A stretch of DNA of 64,000 bases from Trichobilharzia szidati (taxonomy: Eukaryota > Platyhelminthes > Trematoda > Strigeidida > Schistosomatidae), in assembly GCA_944472155.2 (NCBI GenBank), contig OX235277.1, positions 13,836,804 through 13,900,803 of the forward strand, written 5' to 3'. Below the pieces are notes generated by a model, which saw only the letters and a program-made list of their open reading frames with translations, did not search any database and was not told the DNA's origin. Position 1 is the first letter of the stretch; each line of letters opens with the position of its first letter. This document shows positions 11,445-25,475 of the stretch, one piece after another. Position numbers and translations under genes: made by a program.

Positions 11445-14400
11445 CTAGGGAATGAGTAGAAAGAAACCTAGCAAATAGCCACACAAACTTAGTATGAGAA
11501 TTAGTAGTACATACAAAAACAATGGTTCTGAAATTAAACAAAATTTCCAATATTACAAGTGAATTGTAATGCATATCAGACCAGTGACAATGAAGGCCTT
11601 AAAATATTTCAATGTTTTATGTATTTATTAATACATATATCAATTTAGGTCAAGTTGATTTTATGTCTCATCATATATCATTCAGTAGGACACGTTAAGC
11701 AAGGAATGAACATTGGGGATTCATTAAAAATGGCATAAATAGGAAAGCGACATTAAACCACTTGCTCCGCTTCAGACTACCTTTAGGATAAACTATCACT
11801 CGAAAAATAAATATTTCTGCCTCGATCACTGCTGTGTTTTCACTGTGATCTTGGTCACAGCTATCAACAGGGTGCACGCCTAAGCAGTCTATTCATAAAC
11901 AGTAATTTCTATCATTGATGTCAGAAAGAAGTAACTACTGCGCCTACTCATTTCAATGTTGCAATTCTTGTAATATAGCACCTCTTCACATAGTTTTTCC
12001 AGTCAGTGAGCATATGTTGTTGTAAGTCATGTGAAATTTCATTTTCACTTTATTTCGCCACACTGTGTTCTTTCGATCTGTCTCCAAGTGTTCCACGTGA
12101 TTTTGTCGCTTCCTGACTCGAACATACTTCTTTAGCCAGTCACAGATGTTTAGTTTAATACACTTTCGTTATTAGATTACACATCACAAGAAAGCACTTT
12201 TCACGAAACATGTCGGTACGATATTCTTGACAAAGCACTTATTTTGTAAATATAGTTACTTTGAATTGGTGTGAGTGACACTCTGTTACATGCATTTACA
12301 GAAGCTGGTGACCTCCTGACAACTGAGACTAATTAATGTGGAATATGGATTTTGTAACATGCGTGTAATTAAAAGTAATCAGAAAACTGTGTTTCTCCAG
12401 TACTTTCACAAAATGAAAGAAGACCAACATGACTGTCAGCAGTATTCCTTAAGTTTCTCAAATATTGTCACACTATTTAAGCTAGTCATCTCCTGGTATA
12501 GGTGGCTAGAATCAACCAGGTTTTATCGATGTCTGAAAATAATTTATGGCATTCTTTGTTTATGTCAGCATTAGGCTCATAGAATTTCACTCATATAATA
12601 AATCAGGCCTTACCTAATTCTTCTAAAATGAAAATGAAAGCTTTCTCGATTAAAACATTAACCCACATAAACCATCGTTTATTGCGAAAAAAACTTCTTG
12701 TTTCAAATGCCGTTTTTATTCATCAAAATTGTGTCTCCCTCAGAGGAAGTAGATTCACAAGATACTATAACTTTGATAAGATAAAGAGACTAAAACTGAG
12801 ACACGTAAAGAACGTGTATCAACTCTTTTTCTCCACTAAGTTTTGTGTAGGTATATGAACGGTTATGAAAATCGCCACATAAAATGGAAAATCGTCATTC
12901 ATCAAAATCCTGAAACTAAGCATCCTAATCCATATATCTCATGTACGTGTCAACATGAAAATCAAAGATATACACCCATTTGTCGCCTTATTGAAGATAT
13001 CAGACTTAAAATGCAAAGTGATCGAATGCTTCTACAGTTGTACATATTTACTACATATGCTATGCTTTTTTAAATGTATATTTTTATTCGATGAACAACA
13101 AAACTAACTGTTTTAATGTTGCTACTCAGAATTCGAGTAAATAACACTTACCGGCATTCTTCTCTGCAGAGTTGGTCAACAAAGGCATTTGGAAGGATTT
13201 TCGAACACAAGTAAGTCAGTTTAACAATTGATTACATATACATTACTTTTTAATATACAACGTCTCCAACGGTTTTTCTAATAATTTGTATTGAGTACAC
13301 AATATGCCGATTCATTTGTGTGTAAAAGAAACATTTTCTCTGAGGTTCAGCGATTATTTAGCTGTACCTCACAAAATGGATGCAAATATCCCTTTCCTGA
13401 CTGGGCAAACAAAATTATATTTGCCTAACGATGAAAAACAATGTTTGCATCAGTAATGATATCGAGGTGATAGATCAATGTGAAATTTAGTAGGTGGGGA
13501 GATGATTTGCAGAGTGGAATGAATATCTCAACATTTTATGAAAATTAAACTCAGGGTGGATTTTAAAGTGGTATACGTTTGCATATTAAAAAAGTTCATG
13601 TTAACTAGGAATGTACCAGTCTCTTCAAACTATTTATATCTTGAATATTCTAATTTTCCTGATAACTTATTTCAAATTAGTTTTTTTATTTGTGTTAGTT
13701 TTTTATGGAACGTGCTTCACGAATCACTATGGGTTTATTTTGCAAATATTTTTATACCCAAACTTCTTTCAAATTTGACCCCTCAGAAGTACTAATCAAC
13801 CATAGTTCGAACGCCGGAGTAAATTACAAGGCGAGCTTATATACCATTCAGCCTCTGTGACTTGACTCACAAATCCATAAATCCTGCCTTCCACCAGTTC
13901 GTGACTTTAGAGTGACCGCCATCTGGTGTCTGCGACTAGTGTTTGTCTGTACTCCTGATCGGGTGAATCCCACTGGATGCGACTTCTCACTTGAAGTCAG
14001 GGCATCTTCGTCCTCCAGCCACTCACTAGACAGTATTCGATTTAATGGCTGGTAGTCACGCCAGAATCACAAATTGGCAGAAATTAGTATTAATTGGCCA
14101 CTGAGTCGGGTCCCAGTGTCTGAATAGTCTCTGAGTATGCTTTTTACCTGAATGTTCCTGGTTTCGAAATACAGTGAGGACGTGCTACCGATTTGTCTCA
14201 TCCTGAGACGCGACATCTATCTAGTACTTCATGCTGGTTTTCACTGGTTCTCTAAGTGAAATCAATCAGTTGTTAAACTTGAAAAAAATCAAATGCCTTC
14301 AAACAAACTCAAGAAAATGTATGTAGATTGTGGAACTCCATCTGAGTCTGACTTTACATCGGTGTTTCAGTCAGACATAATGAAAGTCATTATATGTCGA

Positions 14401-17400
14401 ATTTAATGTAAATTGAAAACTATTTAAGATAAATAACAGCTTAGGTATGAGTCTACATAATTTCATCCAAAACAATCTACATTATGTCCTGAGCTTATTT
14501 GCATGTGCAACTAACTTCAAGTTGTTTATAGGCACTTCTCTCGTATTCAGTTAAATTTAGGTTTCAATATGCAAAATTGTAAATTACTGTATTCAATATA
14601 TAATCTCTAAAAATTAGGCAATATTCTCACCATCCTCTCCACGCAGTTCACGATAAACTGATATGTGTGGCAAATTAAAAAAAATGTTCATTATTTCAGG
14701 ATTTATTCTCATTATTTATTATTATTTTTTATTACTTATTGGAATATAGAATTCTTTTCTCAAAGCCAATAATTCCAGTGCAATGAAAATTCACTAAGAC
14801 TTAATCCCACAATATTGTGTTTCATGAAATATCTCACCATAGTTAAAACTATGACCTTAAGTGTATAGAATCCTTTTCTTTCACATAGATTATATATCCA
14901 TTCTGTGAATAATCAATAAGAAATCACTTTTTTAACTAGTTGAATAGACTTTAATTGAGGAAGAAAATATTTTATTCCTCAAATAAGTCACTTGAGAAAA
15001 TATATCAACATTTGCACATGATTATTTCAGAAAGTAAGGCAGAAAAGCTTTATTAAGATAACCTATAATACCTCGGGTTTGTGAACAGCTGCACGTTATG
15101 ATATAAAGCATTTCAAATGTCATCTTTTGTGGTTATTTGCATATTGTTTTCAATCTGGCACCTATTAGTACGAATGAGAAGGCACATTCACTAATATATT
15201 TCAATTGATTTTAAATACTTCAACATACGTCTCCATATTGTGTCACAACTTTATCAGAATTACACCTCAGGATCCAAGTTACAAAAATGATTTAACGGTA
15301 TTTTCTGAAACGAAACATTACCTCTGTATTCACTTGTGGTACTCAGTAGATTTTCTCAATCATACTGAACTGTCGTATTGAGCATTGTTTTGAGAGATAA
15401 GGATGCCGAAATCAAGGTATAAGTGGGACCTATTTCCATGTCATTTTTCCGAGGAATTCGATCAATAAAATGACCCACTTAGGTGTAATTTTAAGGGAAT
15501 TCACTGCATACAAATTTTTCAGTGAAAGTGTTTAGACCAGGGACATTGGACTTTGTTAAATATTTATTCATTGTTCATTCAGATTACAAATCGTGAAACA
15601 ATAAAATAATAGATAAGAATGGTGAGTATCAAGATGTTTTCATTCACAAACGCTTGATGATTCCTACGTTGACGTGAAACTATACATTTGCATATCATAC
15701 ATCGTGTTCAAGAATAAGTACAGGTGACACTCACTCCCCGGATCATCTGCAAATAATTTTAATTAGCAGCGTTGTTGTGGATATTCACTGATGACTGAAA
15801 AGCAATTTACAGCACGAACGACGACAGCAAACCTGTTGTGATCATGAGAAGGCGTGTTTTCTGCTTCATGTTCGGAAGTAAACAACAGGGACTGAATGAC
15901 TTATTCTTAAATGATACCAGAAAAACCAGAAATGAATATCTCATTTCGCTTTGATATTAACTGCAATTAAAGCCTTTATTTATGAAACATGTATGTCACT
16001 CTGTTTCGTGAGTCGCTAGATATATCAATCAGCACCCCAAATCATCTCGAAATGTTTAATGTATATCCTCATCCCGTGCAACATTCTCACCATATGTATA
16101 TCTTAGTTTTAAAATAACCAACGAAATAAACTACTGTCAACAGTGACGCCTGTAATAATTTATTACTGCGTATACAGATATGTGAGTCAGTCTATTTTGT
16201 CAATTACATTAGACTGTTGTGCTGCATAACTTAGTGGGAAATACAGACGCAAAAGGCAAAGATAAGTGGCACCAGTGTTCATGTCAGTGTTTATTCGGAG
16301 ATTTTGACGCATATAGAAAGTTTTTCTCTGCTTACATCTAAAGTGATTATTTCAGATGAAATGTAGCGCAAATGTTTGCACCACGATATCAAAATATACT
16401 GCTTACTTCCAGGCTTATTTCGATTACCGATCAGGAATCCATAAAGGCACTCAAATTTGAAATTAGGTATGAAGATAGAAGTACACACTAGCACTATAGG
16501 ATTCCTACGCCGGCATTGTTCTACATACTTTCATACTAAATATTGTGCCTCGTAAAACCAAGTGAAAGAATAATTACAGTGTGTACTTACCGAACCCTTC
16601 TGTAAATATTCCCAGGTAGCTTTGCAGAAACTAATATTTGCTGATATTTGAAACACTAACTAAAATAGTAAATGACATTACAATGGTAGGAAGCATGCTG
16701 AGGTTATGGAATGGAATATATCTTGCTACATAATTAGAAGAAAATTGAATATTCAGATTGACTTAAGATGAAGGGGTATCAGAAAAACTGAAAATAATCT
16801 CCATTGATTGCGATTTGTTTAGAAACATCTTGGATGATACGTCACAAAACACTGTGCCTTTAAGTATACGAAATTTATGTGTTCTTAATAAACAATGCTT
16901 TCAAATCAATCTGCTGGACTATTGGAAAAGTTAAAAAGTCTTGATGTGTAATGATTTGTGGATCATATTTCTCCAAGGAGTGATTCAAGAAATGCTCGTG
17001 AAAGTGACTTCTAATCAGTTGAATCAGGATGGGAGGAAAGAGTTTCAAGTAATAAGATTCCTCATGACTCGTCACCAGGCAAATGTTAATTACTAGGACT
17101 AACTTATAAATACAAAAACCTGCACTGCAAGCGAAAATCGCCTCAAATAATCTGTGCACTGTGTCACATTTTCATCAGAATTACATCAGAGTTCCCGGAT
17201 TACCAAAACTATTCGGCTGATTTCGTCATTCATATTCAGCCATTAATTTTGCTACCAAAGTAGGACTCTAATGTTGTGTGAAGCAGTAAAATCTAATAGC
17301 ATTAAAATTATAAAGTGAGCTTTTTACACTGCTATTGTTTGTCCGAAGAATCTGGTGGTTTACAATAGCGCCTACTGGTGGAATTAGTTATAAATGCATT

Positions 17401-20400
17401 TATATGAAAATGTTCATGCCATTTCGATTGTAATTTGATAGTTTATCAAAATGCCTGTTTGAATATAATATATGATGGTTTTAAACATTTTGTTCATGAA
17501 TGCAATTCAAATTATACTTACTTGGCACTAATGTTGCCAGCATTCCCAATTAGACACACAGCGAATATTATTCAGTGGTACGTGGAACGCAAATTGAAAG
17601 AATGACTAGTGATTCATGACGTGATGATTTGTCAGAGTTAGAAGTTAGTGAAAGACTTGACCAGTGTTGATCAGTCAGGTTTAATTAGCTTTGATGTGCA
17701 GTTCAACCAACTGGATGAGATCTACATAAGCATGTGGCTGAAAAATAATGGAACTTGAGTGTTATACAATATCAAATGCGATTTTCATGTCCTCCTCAGA
17801 GTGCACAAACACGTTATTCCTGCTGCGTAAAGGGAATACACTATAAATCATAGACAACTCTGCTTGTAACTTAAAATTTACTCAGTTTAATATTTTAGAC
17901 CAGAAGGTATTTCATTTCGAAAACGTGATATGAGTGTCATCACTTCAGTAGATACAAGAATATAATATATATTATTTTATCAGTAATTTGAAATATTCGA
18001 ATCCTATAAATTGATGTCTTGTAACTCTGAATTATATTGAGTGTGATAAAACAATTTCAGATACGTTTCAACGAAAAACATTGTAATAATACCCCTTACA
18101 CTAAATTCAAAGCATCCTCTAAACAGGAAGTCTCTTTTTTATGTACAAAACATTCAATTCACAAAAACAAACCATTCTTTCTGTGGGCAGCTCCATCAAA
18201 ACTAAGATATTCGTCAAATGCTAGTACAAAATAAATCAAGACTGGCGATTGTTAAACTTTGCATGTGAAGGTCAAGTTACTGACAGAAAATCTGTGATGT
18301 TGGGCTGCATTTGAAAACAAATGGTCTAAATAGATGTGAAGCATGACATGAAGATATACGATGTACTGGATTAACGAACATGAAAAGCAGTCTGTGGAAC
18401 ACGCGACAATTTACCCTGAATATGCAACTGAAGCATAATGAAGTAAACTATAAGATAAGAATAGGCAGTTTAGAAACATTCCACAGTTAGGATCAGGCAA
18501 CTGTCAGATAATCTGTGGTTTGTTAAGACATGCGTCAAACTTGGGCACTGTGTTTGTAAGTAATTCCATATTAGTTTGTTTATTAGATGTATCACACAGT
18601 GAAACAGTATTATTTATATAGTTTTTAAAGTTTTCTTTGTCTTCTCCTATTTGTCGTAGGGGTAGGGGAATTTTCCAGATATCTGGGTAGACAGGTGTTG
18701 AATCATTCCTACTACATGTATTTGCAGTTGATTCGATATACTACCGATAGCTGCCGTTATCAATCTCTCCATTCCCCTGTGATATCATATTTTAAAACCG
18801 TCATCCTATCTTATCCTATTGTGTGGTTGTGTGTAACTGCATGTAGTGCTAAAGCTGAATTATTCTCTGGATTTCTTATCTTATTCGGTTCAACCAATCT
18901 AGATTTTGTTAGGTTTTATGCTCGGCTAGTCTGACTGCCCCTGTTTTACTAGTCTGACCAATGCAATTGACCTGAAAATCATTGCAGAGTATTAAATAGG
19001 CTAAATTGTTTTGTTTTTTAAGCCTCCACAGGATCTTTCAATCGACAAAGCTTGTTTCTAATTGAGTTTGTGGGTTTGAATGCCACTTTTATTCCCGCCT
19101 TGTTAGGAATTATCCGTAAGGTTTCCGAGGCTCCTCCATTCAATGGAATTATTACTGATGATTTAGATTCATAATTGTTGGTGTCCTCAATAATATTATT
19201 ATCATTATCACCACTATCATTATTTATTTTATTTTTACATTTCCCTACATATTTCCTGATTACCCCTCCGACAAATAGGAGAGGACAAAGAAAGCTATTA
19301 AACTAAAGTTTTGAAGTCGTGTGATTACAACTGATATGCTTATGAACAATAAATATTTTTCGAGACGTCATCCAATATATAATACGGTTACACTGTGTGA
19401 TACATCTAATAAACGCACTAATATGGAGTCTGGGGTATGGTAAAGCAACGTATTCACATCAAAAGAGATGATTCTGGGACTTTGTTGAAAACTTGACAGT
19501 GAATAAGGGAAAAAATAATATGGTTAAGCAATCCGTGGGACACAGGATGGTTGACTGTTTTCGTCCCACAATTTACATCAAATCCAGGAGGTGTAAAATA
19601 AACTTACATTTGTCTACATTGAAGGAGAATGAAGAATGTCAATGTACTGAATCTGCTAACTGTACATAAAAATACTAATTTCGCACAGTATTTCGCTGCA
19701 ACCTTCTCACAAGAAGATAACTCGTATTAAATTTAACCTCATACACACGATTCCCGACTATCTTTTCTTTAGGAATGCATACCATTTACTGAAATATCAC
19801 GTTGAATATGACTACGTGCACTTTTTTACACACTGTCTGTCATTCCACATTAAATCAGATTGCTTTGAAATTTCTGAGTGCAAAAAATGGTGGGTAACAT
19901 GGAATGTGCACGTAATTTGGACAATATGAGTAAGATTTTGAGCCAGTCATACAATGGAGTATCATTTAATATTCTGCAAAATGCGGCTGATAATCTAATT
20001 TGTTTATATTGAACATTTTTCAGCAGACTGTCTTCCGTCTGGAAATGATTTAATGGAGGAATATCCAATCGTCATCATTAGATCTAAGTTAATCATTAAG
20101 TAACTTAGACAACACTACCGATTCCCAATGAAATCTGTGATTTTCATGACATTCTAGTCGAGATGTTGATAGTTCGAAGTGACAACTATCCATTCGCAGA
20201 ATATTTCAGAGTACAGTGGTAAGAATTGCTTCTACGGCTTTCAGTTTCTCCTAGATTGTCATTCTCTTAACGATCCATTCACACCTTAGCTCTTGATTTC
20301 AGCATTACTCTTACTTGGCTCATTTTCTATCAAATGACATGATTTTACGTATTTTACTAAAAATGTAATATAAATATCAGTCGCTATCACATTATGAGTA

Positions 20401-22228
20401 TTTTCTTCACTTATATATCAAAAAGGTTTCAGCATCTCGCACAAGAACTTTTACATACAGTACAAATATATCATCACCCTTATAAATGCTTAAAGACGCA
20501 AATGCTGTTGATAACTGATTCCCTTAGTGTTTTCAATATCGAAATTCGGTTTTCTTCTTCCTCCATCTCAATGAACTTTAAGTCCTAATTGGTGATTATT
20601 CTTGAATCATAATGTTTGGTGTAACTCACAAAATCCTGGTGTAAACAGGAAATGTAAGAAGTAAAGAAATCACTGAGCAAACACGTTTATAAACTTTATT
20701 TTTTCAGTTAAGAGTTCTTGAGTGCCTCTACACACATACCCGAAGAAAATTTCAGGTAGAAAACACCTTAATAGAGCTGATGATGTTTTCTGGAGGTAGA
20801 CCAGACGAAAACGTTGTATTTCGGGTGGACTTCGGTAACAGAATTATTATATTATTTAGCATGGCATCACCATGTATTCATACCAATATTGTCGTATCAT
20901 GCGTTGTTAGTTCAGCTGTAGAACGCTGGCCAACCACACAGGTATTTAGAAGATTTTCATTTTCTTGAGTTAATTTGCAAACTAGAAGATTTTACAAAAT
21001 GAGTATTAGACGCAGAATATTTTCTCCGAGCTTTTTCGCAAATCTGCAAATGTTCCACATCAAGATTTAGATAATTATTGGAAATATGAAACAATAATCT
21101 GATACCATATATCCATCAAGGGATGCATTATTTTGATGCTGTTTTCAAGTTCACACAAGACAAAAATTTATGACACCCTCAACATTTATGCGTTCTGACG
21201 TATTACGTTCACTGGAAAGACAGCAATGGCTGAAGATACTTCACTGATGTCCAAACCAAGTTCGCATTTAACAGTTTGATAAAATGAATAACAATAATTT
21301 ATTTAAAATTAGCACTCAATGACTCTTGAAGTTAATGAGCGCTGGGCATAATCAGTACGTTTTCACATATCCCGACAAAAAGTTAAGCAGTTTCAAAGCT
21401 GATCAATAGCTGCATTCAAGGATGAAAAGCGACCATTAAACGTCTTCGGAATTTTAAGAACAAAGGGGATTGTATCCCAGATAGAGTTTAACATACACTG
21501 GGGGAATGCTGCATTCGCTCAATTAGTTATCTATCCACTGAAAGGTATTCTGAATCGTGAGTAACTCAGTTTTATGAACTTCGAATTGTATATAAATAGA
21601 GTAGCGGTGTTTCAAATATGATGAAGACATATTTGTGTGAATCTTACATTAAACTGTTCGGGTTATTCAGTATACCGGATCATTGTGAAGCTTCTCCATT
21701 TAGTGAACGATATATCGCTAGAAATCCTCATTAACTGATGGCACTAAATATAAGGTAGAAAGATAGCTGAATGAGCGTGTCAAGTATTGACAGAATCTGA
21801 CTGACATCCGTTTCAAATTTTACTCCACCTCGAAATCCTAACCAAAAGTAAGAAATACACTACATACAAATCAAAATAACAGTGTCCAAAACATGAATAT
21901 CATGACGAAAGTTTCAGATGTCTGCATCACGAAAACTAATCAAAATGGTGTTTGGCCTAAAGACAAATAAATGGTTAGATTCATGGCTTTGTCGGTTTAT
22001 GTTTGTATCAACTCACAGCACTTGCACCGGTCCAGGAATTAAAACCAGTCAACTAGCTAATTCGAACATTTGTGTAATTATAGAATAGAATTATTAAATA
22101 CTACAGTGATTTAGCATTATAACACATGAGAAATGACACAAATTAACCAAAATATTTTACTCACCAGAATCAGCTGTTTTCGGAATGACTACGATATTCA
22201 GTAAAAGCAGAAGATAACTGCCGTGCAT
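11445..22228 (-). CDS. Micro-exon gene copy B, with a 1-nt deletion in the 27-nt-class exon
   Basis: Exons on the minus strand: 22228-22165 (64), 20635-20630 (6), 20356-20315 (42), 17527-17522 (6), 16599-16591 (9), 15746-15735 (12), 14657-14632 (26), 13163-13152 (12), 12622-12614 (9), 11527-11445 (83 with stop). The signal peptide begins MHGSYLLLLL. Exon 3 gives LKYVKSCHLIENEP, including a Cys and clean acceptor (tttttag) and donor (gtaaga). The exon at 14632-14657 is 27 nt in the other three copies but 26 here. Reading through as spliced, the frame shifts, gives RRMP and then stops in the 9-nt exon after KN, about 61 aa in all, without the membrane helix. The terminal exon itself is intact (helix ending LLIP, TAG). 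So B is either a pseudogene, a secreted short form, or uses skipping of the 26-nt exon, which leaves an open frame to the helix. An assembly error is also possible. Confidence 0.72.
13800..14240 (-). repeat. Sm-alpha-like tRNA-headed repeat in an intron of copy B
   Basis: On the minus strand it ends in a tRNA-like stretch (gagcttgcct) related to the heads at 32085 and 47505. It matches 62945-63325 in D, so it predates the B/D duplication. Family assignment is by resemblance only. Confidence 0.45.
14632..14657 (-). other. Frameshifted 26-nt micro-exon of copy B (27 nt in A, C and D)
   Basis: The homologous exons in A (6007-6033), C (37287-37313) and D (62556-62582) are exactly 27 nt and encode a YxExR motif in phase 1. 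B keeps the splice sites and YRELR but has one base fewer near the 3' end, so the exon ends in phase 0. This is seen directly in the sequence. Confidence 0.75.
16875..17159 (-). other. ORF in copy B intron, conserved in copy D; coding status unknown
   Basis: The 94-codon frame includes CIYKLVLVINICLVTSHEES and YYLKLFPPIL. It is matched by 59689-59982 in D in the same orientation as the host gene. Indels between the two (EKYDPQIIT against KYDTQIKIIT) compensate to keep the frame. No family is recognised. It may be chance in a recent duplication. Confidence 0.25.
18561..19432 (-). mobile_element. Penelope-like element with inverted terminal repeats (copy B intron)
   Basis: The element is flanked by inverted repeats: tagtttgtttattagatgta near 18572 and its complement near 19420, with similarity continuing inward about 150 bp (both ends carry a gacaaataggaga motif). 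Minus-strand reading of the centre gives a degenerate GIY-YIG region (CIGQTSKTGAVRLAEHK, with Tyr replaced by Cys). It matches 57364-58258 in D, so it was present before the B/D duplication. Confidence 0.65.
20411..20447 (-). other. Possible extra exon of copy B (LVRDAETF)
   Basis: After a tgtaaaag acceptor, the phase-1 frame reads LVRDAETFLIY and ends at gtgaag. It would be 37 nt, not a multiple of three. The same position in D (56346-56374) reads LVRDAETF with only third-position synonymous changes (CGA/CGG, GCT/GCC, ACC/ACG). A (896-942) and C have weakly similar open blocks after a good acceptor (ttcag). Donor positions differ between copies and none gives a symmetric exon, so it may be a decayed or alternative exon. 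Confidence 0.3.
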
Positions 22229-22270
22229 TTCACTAAATGTGCTCTCTAATCATTCTCTGATATTCCTTCG

Positions 22271-22385
22271 CTTATATACACCAATAAGTGAAATCCAGGT
22301 AAATCAATTCTTGTTTTATAACAATAAATAGTAAACGTTGAGTTGAAATGGTAATCCATGAAAGCAGACAGCCACAAAACTACGT
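22271..22385 (-). promoter_or_regulatory. Promoter of copy B with TATA box
   Basis: The TATA box (tatataag) reads on the minus strand at 22278-22271, 43 nt before the ATG. The conserved upstream block is at 22385-22351. Confidence 0.6.
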
Positions 22386-23459
22386 TTATATGTATACGAC
22401 TAACACGACTGTCACTAAAATGACTACGCGACATGAAAAGATGTCTGTATCAGCGTAAAGTTGGTCTGGCTTTTCAGAAAACACACGTTATAAGAAAGAC
22501 TTTCAGAAAGTAAACTTTATCTGAATCTGGGCTACTAGACTATTGTCTTGCGAATTATACTGATAATTATTACGTTTCTTAATGCATAATTTGGCACACT
22601 TTTGCTATCTCAAGGTGACTAAGATTATACGTCAACTTTCTCAATGTGCACGTCATGATAAACGCAGAATAGTATCATGTTTATGGTTGTAATGGACAAA
22701 ACGTTTCGGAATTCCGTTCTGAAGGATGTATCTATAATTTTTATACTTATTTAAACATTTCAGCTAACTTTGTAGTAAGTATATGTATTTCCTGTAAGAT
22801 GTATATCCCTTTTCTGATATCTGCGTATCACTTGTTGATTTTTAACTCTAACTATTTGCCATTGGCCTTGTTTAATCTTTAGTTGTATCACTTCTTTCTA
22901 GTTGTGTACATTAAAGGCGTGTTGTTTATCGGTATGAGTTTTGTTGAGAGAATGAAGGTTATTTTGACCCAGGACTGTCTAGGTGAAGCCTTGGTGTGTG
23001 ATTCTTGTGGACAGTGCTTTGGATCCCACCTCGTTGGGAACATTCTATTTTGTTCTCGAGCAGCTTTTACAGGTGAACTGTGATAGTTATTTCTGTTTTT
23101 CAGCACCTGTTTTGTATTTAGAAACATACGTTGCGTGTATAGCTGCATCACGGTACTGTCGAGGTAAATTTGAGTTTGATGTTATTATTGTTATTTAACA
23201 GAATCGTTAAAATGCTGGAGAATAATCGTCATTACACTGCGTTTGGAATATTTTTTTGATAGTGTGTGCCTCAACGAATTTCTCTCAGTTATTTCAAATA
23301 TCGCCTTTACGAAAAAATCCTGGAATTTCAAATCAAACTGAGTATTGAGGTGGAAATAACTTAAGTTCAATACAACTCCTCTTGATTTCCGTTCAATGAC
23401 CAGGTGAGTCATTTCACTCAATGGTTTCGGCAGTATGTTCAAAACACCTCAATTCTTAT

Positions 23460-23720
23460 CTACACTTATGTTAGCTTTAAGAATGCAGAGAAGCTTATTG
23501 GCCATGTGATTCGAAGAAGCTTGCTGGAAATGATTCTGGTGATGTGCCAAGTATCTTAGTCACCTCAAACCACTAATACAAGAAAAGCAATGAAGACCTC
23601 GATCTTATTTCTCAAGTCGAGGGCGGCAGATATTTCACTTACTTTAATTATTTGCTTTCGACTGGCTGTCGGTTTTCAGAAGAACCAAACACACCTATCC
23701 CTGCCACGCTGGAGTGTTGA
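23460..23720 (-). mobile_element. RTE relic upstream of copy B
   Basis: The plus strand at 23500-23640 resembles 9090-9200 of the RTE at 8722-11225 (gattctggtgatgtgccaag against tattcttggtgacccgccaag). It is shared with D at about 52950-53180. Confidence 0.45.
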
Positions 23721-25465
23721 GGGCCTCTATGAACGAAATGATCACCTACCAAATTCAATAAAATCGTAATCTCTGTCAATCAGTTCAGGATGCGAATAGC
23801 CTCATGCGAATACATCCGCCGAGAGTATGGTTAACCACCGACAGTCGTATAAGCGAGACATGAGAATGGCATAACTCACGCTCATACCGTCTATACAGCT
23901 TCTGCCATGGTCACCACAGGATTTATGAGTAGTAAGCAAGACAGCCTAGCTGAGCGCTGTAGAGCCAAAGCAAGCTCAAAATCTCACGCTCACAGATCAC
24001 AAAACAACTAGCTCGCATCCCTGAGTCATTTGGAAGCGATGTACTAGGTCTCCAATCTTCGACACAGAGTTAGAGGTGGTCACTTCATACTCACGTAAAG
24101 GTGAGACACAGCACGGAATAAAACGCAGATAACACATCAAATTTCATGCAAAAAACAATAAGTATTGATAAATTCAGCGTGGATAGAGAATTTCGGGGAA
24201 AAATATACAGCTGCTGAAATGTTATCAGGCTTATTATATACTTCTCCTATAATTTCCACGGTGAATAGTTGCATTGAGGGCCAACACCTTGAATTTTTCG
24301 CAATTTTCATTTTGTCTTAATGGACTGTACTTTTAGCTTGGTTTCTGTGCCCATGTCTGTATCACCCTCTATCGAAAAGCACACGGCGTGCCATATGGAT
24401 CTGAAAATCGATTTTTGAAGACTGTGTGCTGTATAGCACAATTTTTGGATTAATCGAAACCATGGACGTAGCCGTCGGACAAAATTCCATATTTTTACGC
24501 ACAGCTTTCCAGCCGATCGATACTTCTGAGGAATTCATTTGAATTTTCTCAGTCAAATGACTATCTATCATTAATTCATTGAACGCTGTCACCCAAACTC
24601 GCCTTCGTCTCCGTAGAGAACAAATTTGAGATACCCACCGGTTGTACTAGCCGGCTCACGTCTTCTCGTCACGCCTTTTATTTCTTAATATTTCCGAAGT
24701 GGGAGTGTCTCTTCCGACTTTGAAAACTCGATGGGCGTCACGGTTCCGACCCGCAGCGAAATCCTACATTCTTTCTCCAGTAATTTTGAAGAGAGAAATA
24801 TTCTTCAACACAGTTGTTCGATTTGATCAGTCTTGTCAATGACTTCCACTTGTGTCCTAGTAACTTTCGCGTCATTCCTCCTCGTTTCGAAGATGGAAAT
24901 TCACTTCAATGAAATTTGAACATAGTCTCCACAGCAATCAGAGAGGATTCCTGTCATGCTGCTAGATCCTGTGAAGAGGCTGCAGTCCGCAAGAAGAAAG
25001 CAGGCAGACATCTGTGCCACGACATCATATTTGGGAGCTAAACTATTCGACGGGCAGTACCGTCAAACCACTGTCGTAATGGTCATCTGTTTGAAAGCAC
25101 TATCATACTTTCGTTTGTTTGTAACATGATATCTTCTAAAGTCTGAAATGCCCTTCAGTAACCAACTGTTCTATCAAAAGAATTACTCAAATCAGCGACT
25201 GAAGGCCTGCGATATTGCCCAAAACCACTGGTGTTTATGAACCTTCATCATCGAGAACACGATGATGACCACTGATTGACACCTGTTGGCTGACTTCATG
25301 GTGCAGCAGCTGTCATTGTTTTCGTTCAATCGGTGAAACATTGTTCTTCATACCATTGTCACCACCGGTTACATTGGTACGACGGTGGGCAGATCATCTG
25401 CTAACAAGTTGACAGGGTGGACATGTGAAAGACCCGTCGCCGACACACTGGCACCTGAGATCATC
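23720..25465. other. Spacer with unidentified degenerate sequence
   Basis: Base composition from 23820 to 25460 is more GC-rich than its surroundings, as expected of an old transposable element, but no open frame or family motif could be recognised on either strand. No host gene is seen. Confidence 0.4.
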
Positions 25466-25475
25466 TAATTGTATT

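Larger units (their letters stand above)
11230..23720 (-). repeat. B block of the inverted B/D segmental duplication
   Basis: Positions 13340-23720 match 52930-64000 in reverse, including the Penelope-like element, the Sm-alpha-like repeat and an upstream RTE relic. The B part below 13340 has its D counterpart outside the window but resembles the 3' ends of A and C. Confidence 0.7.
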
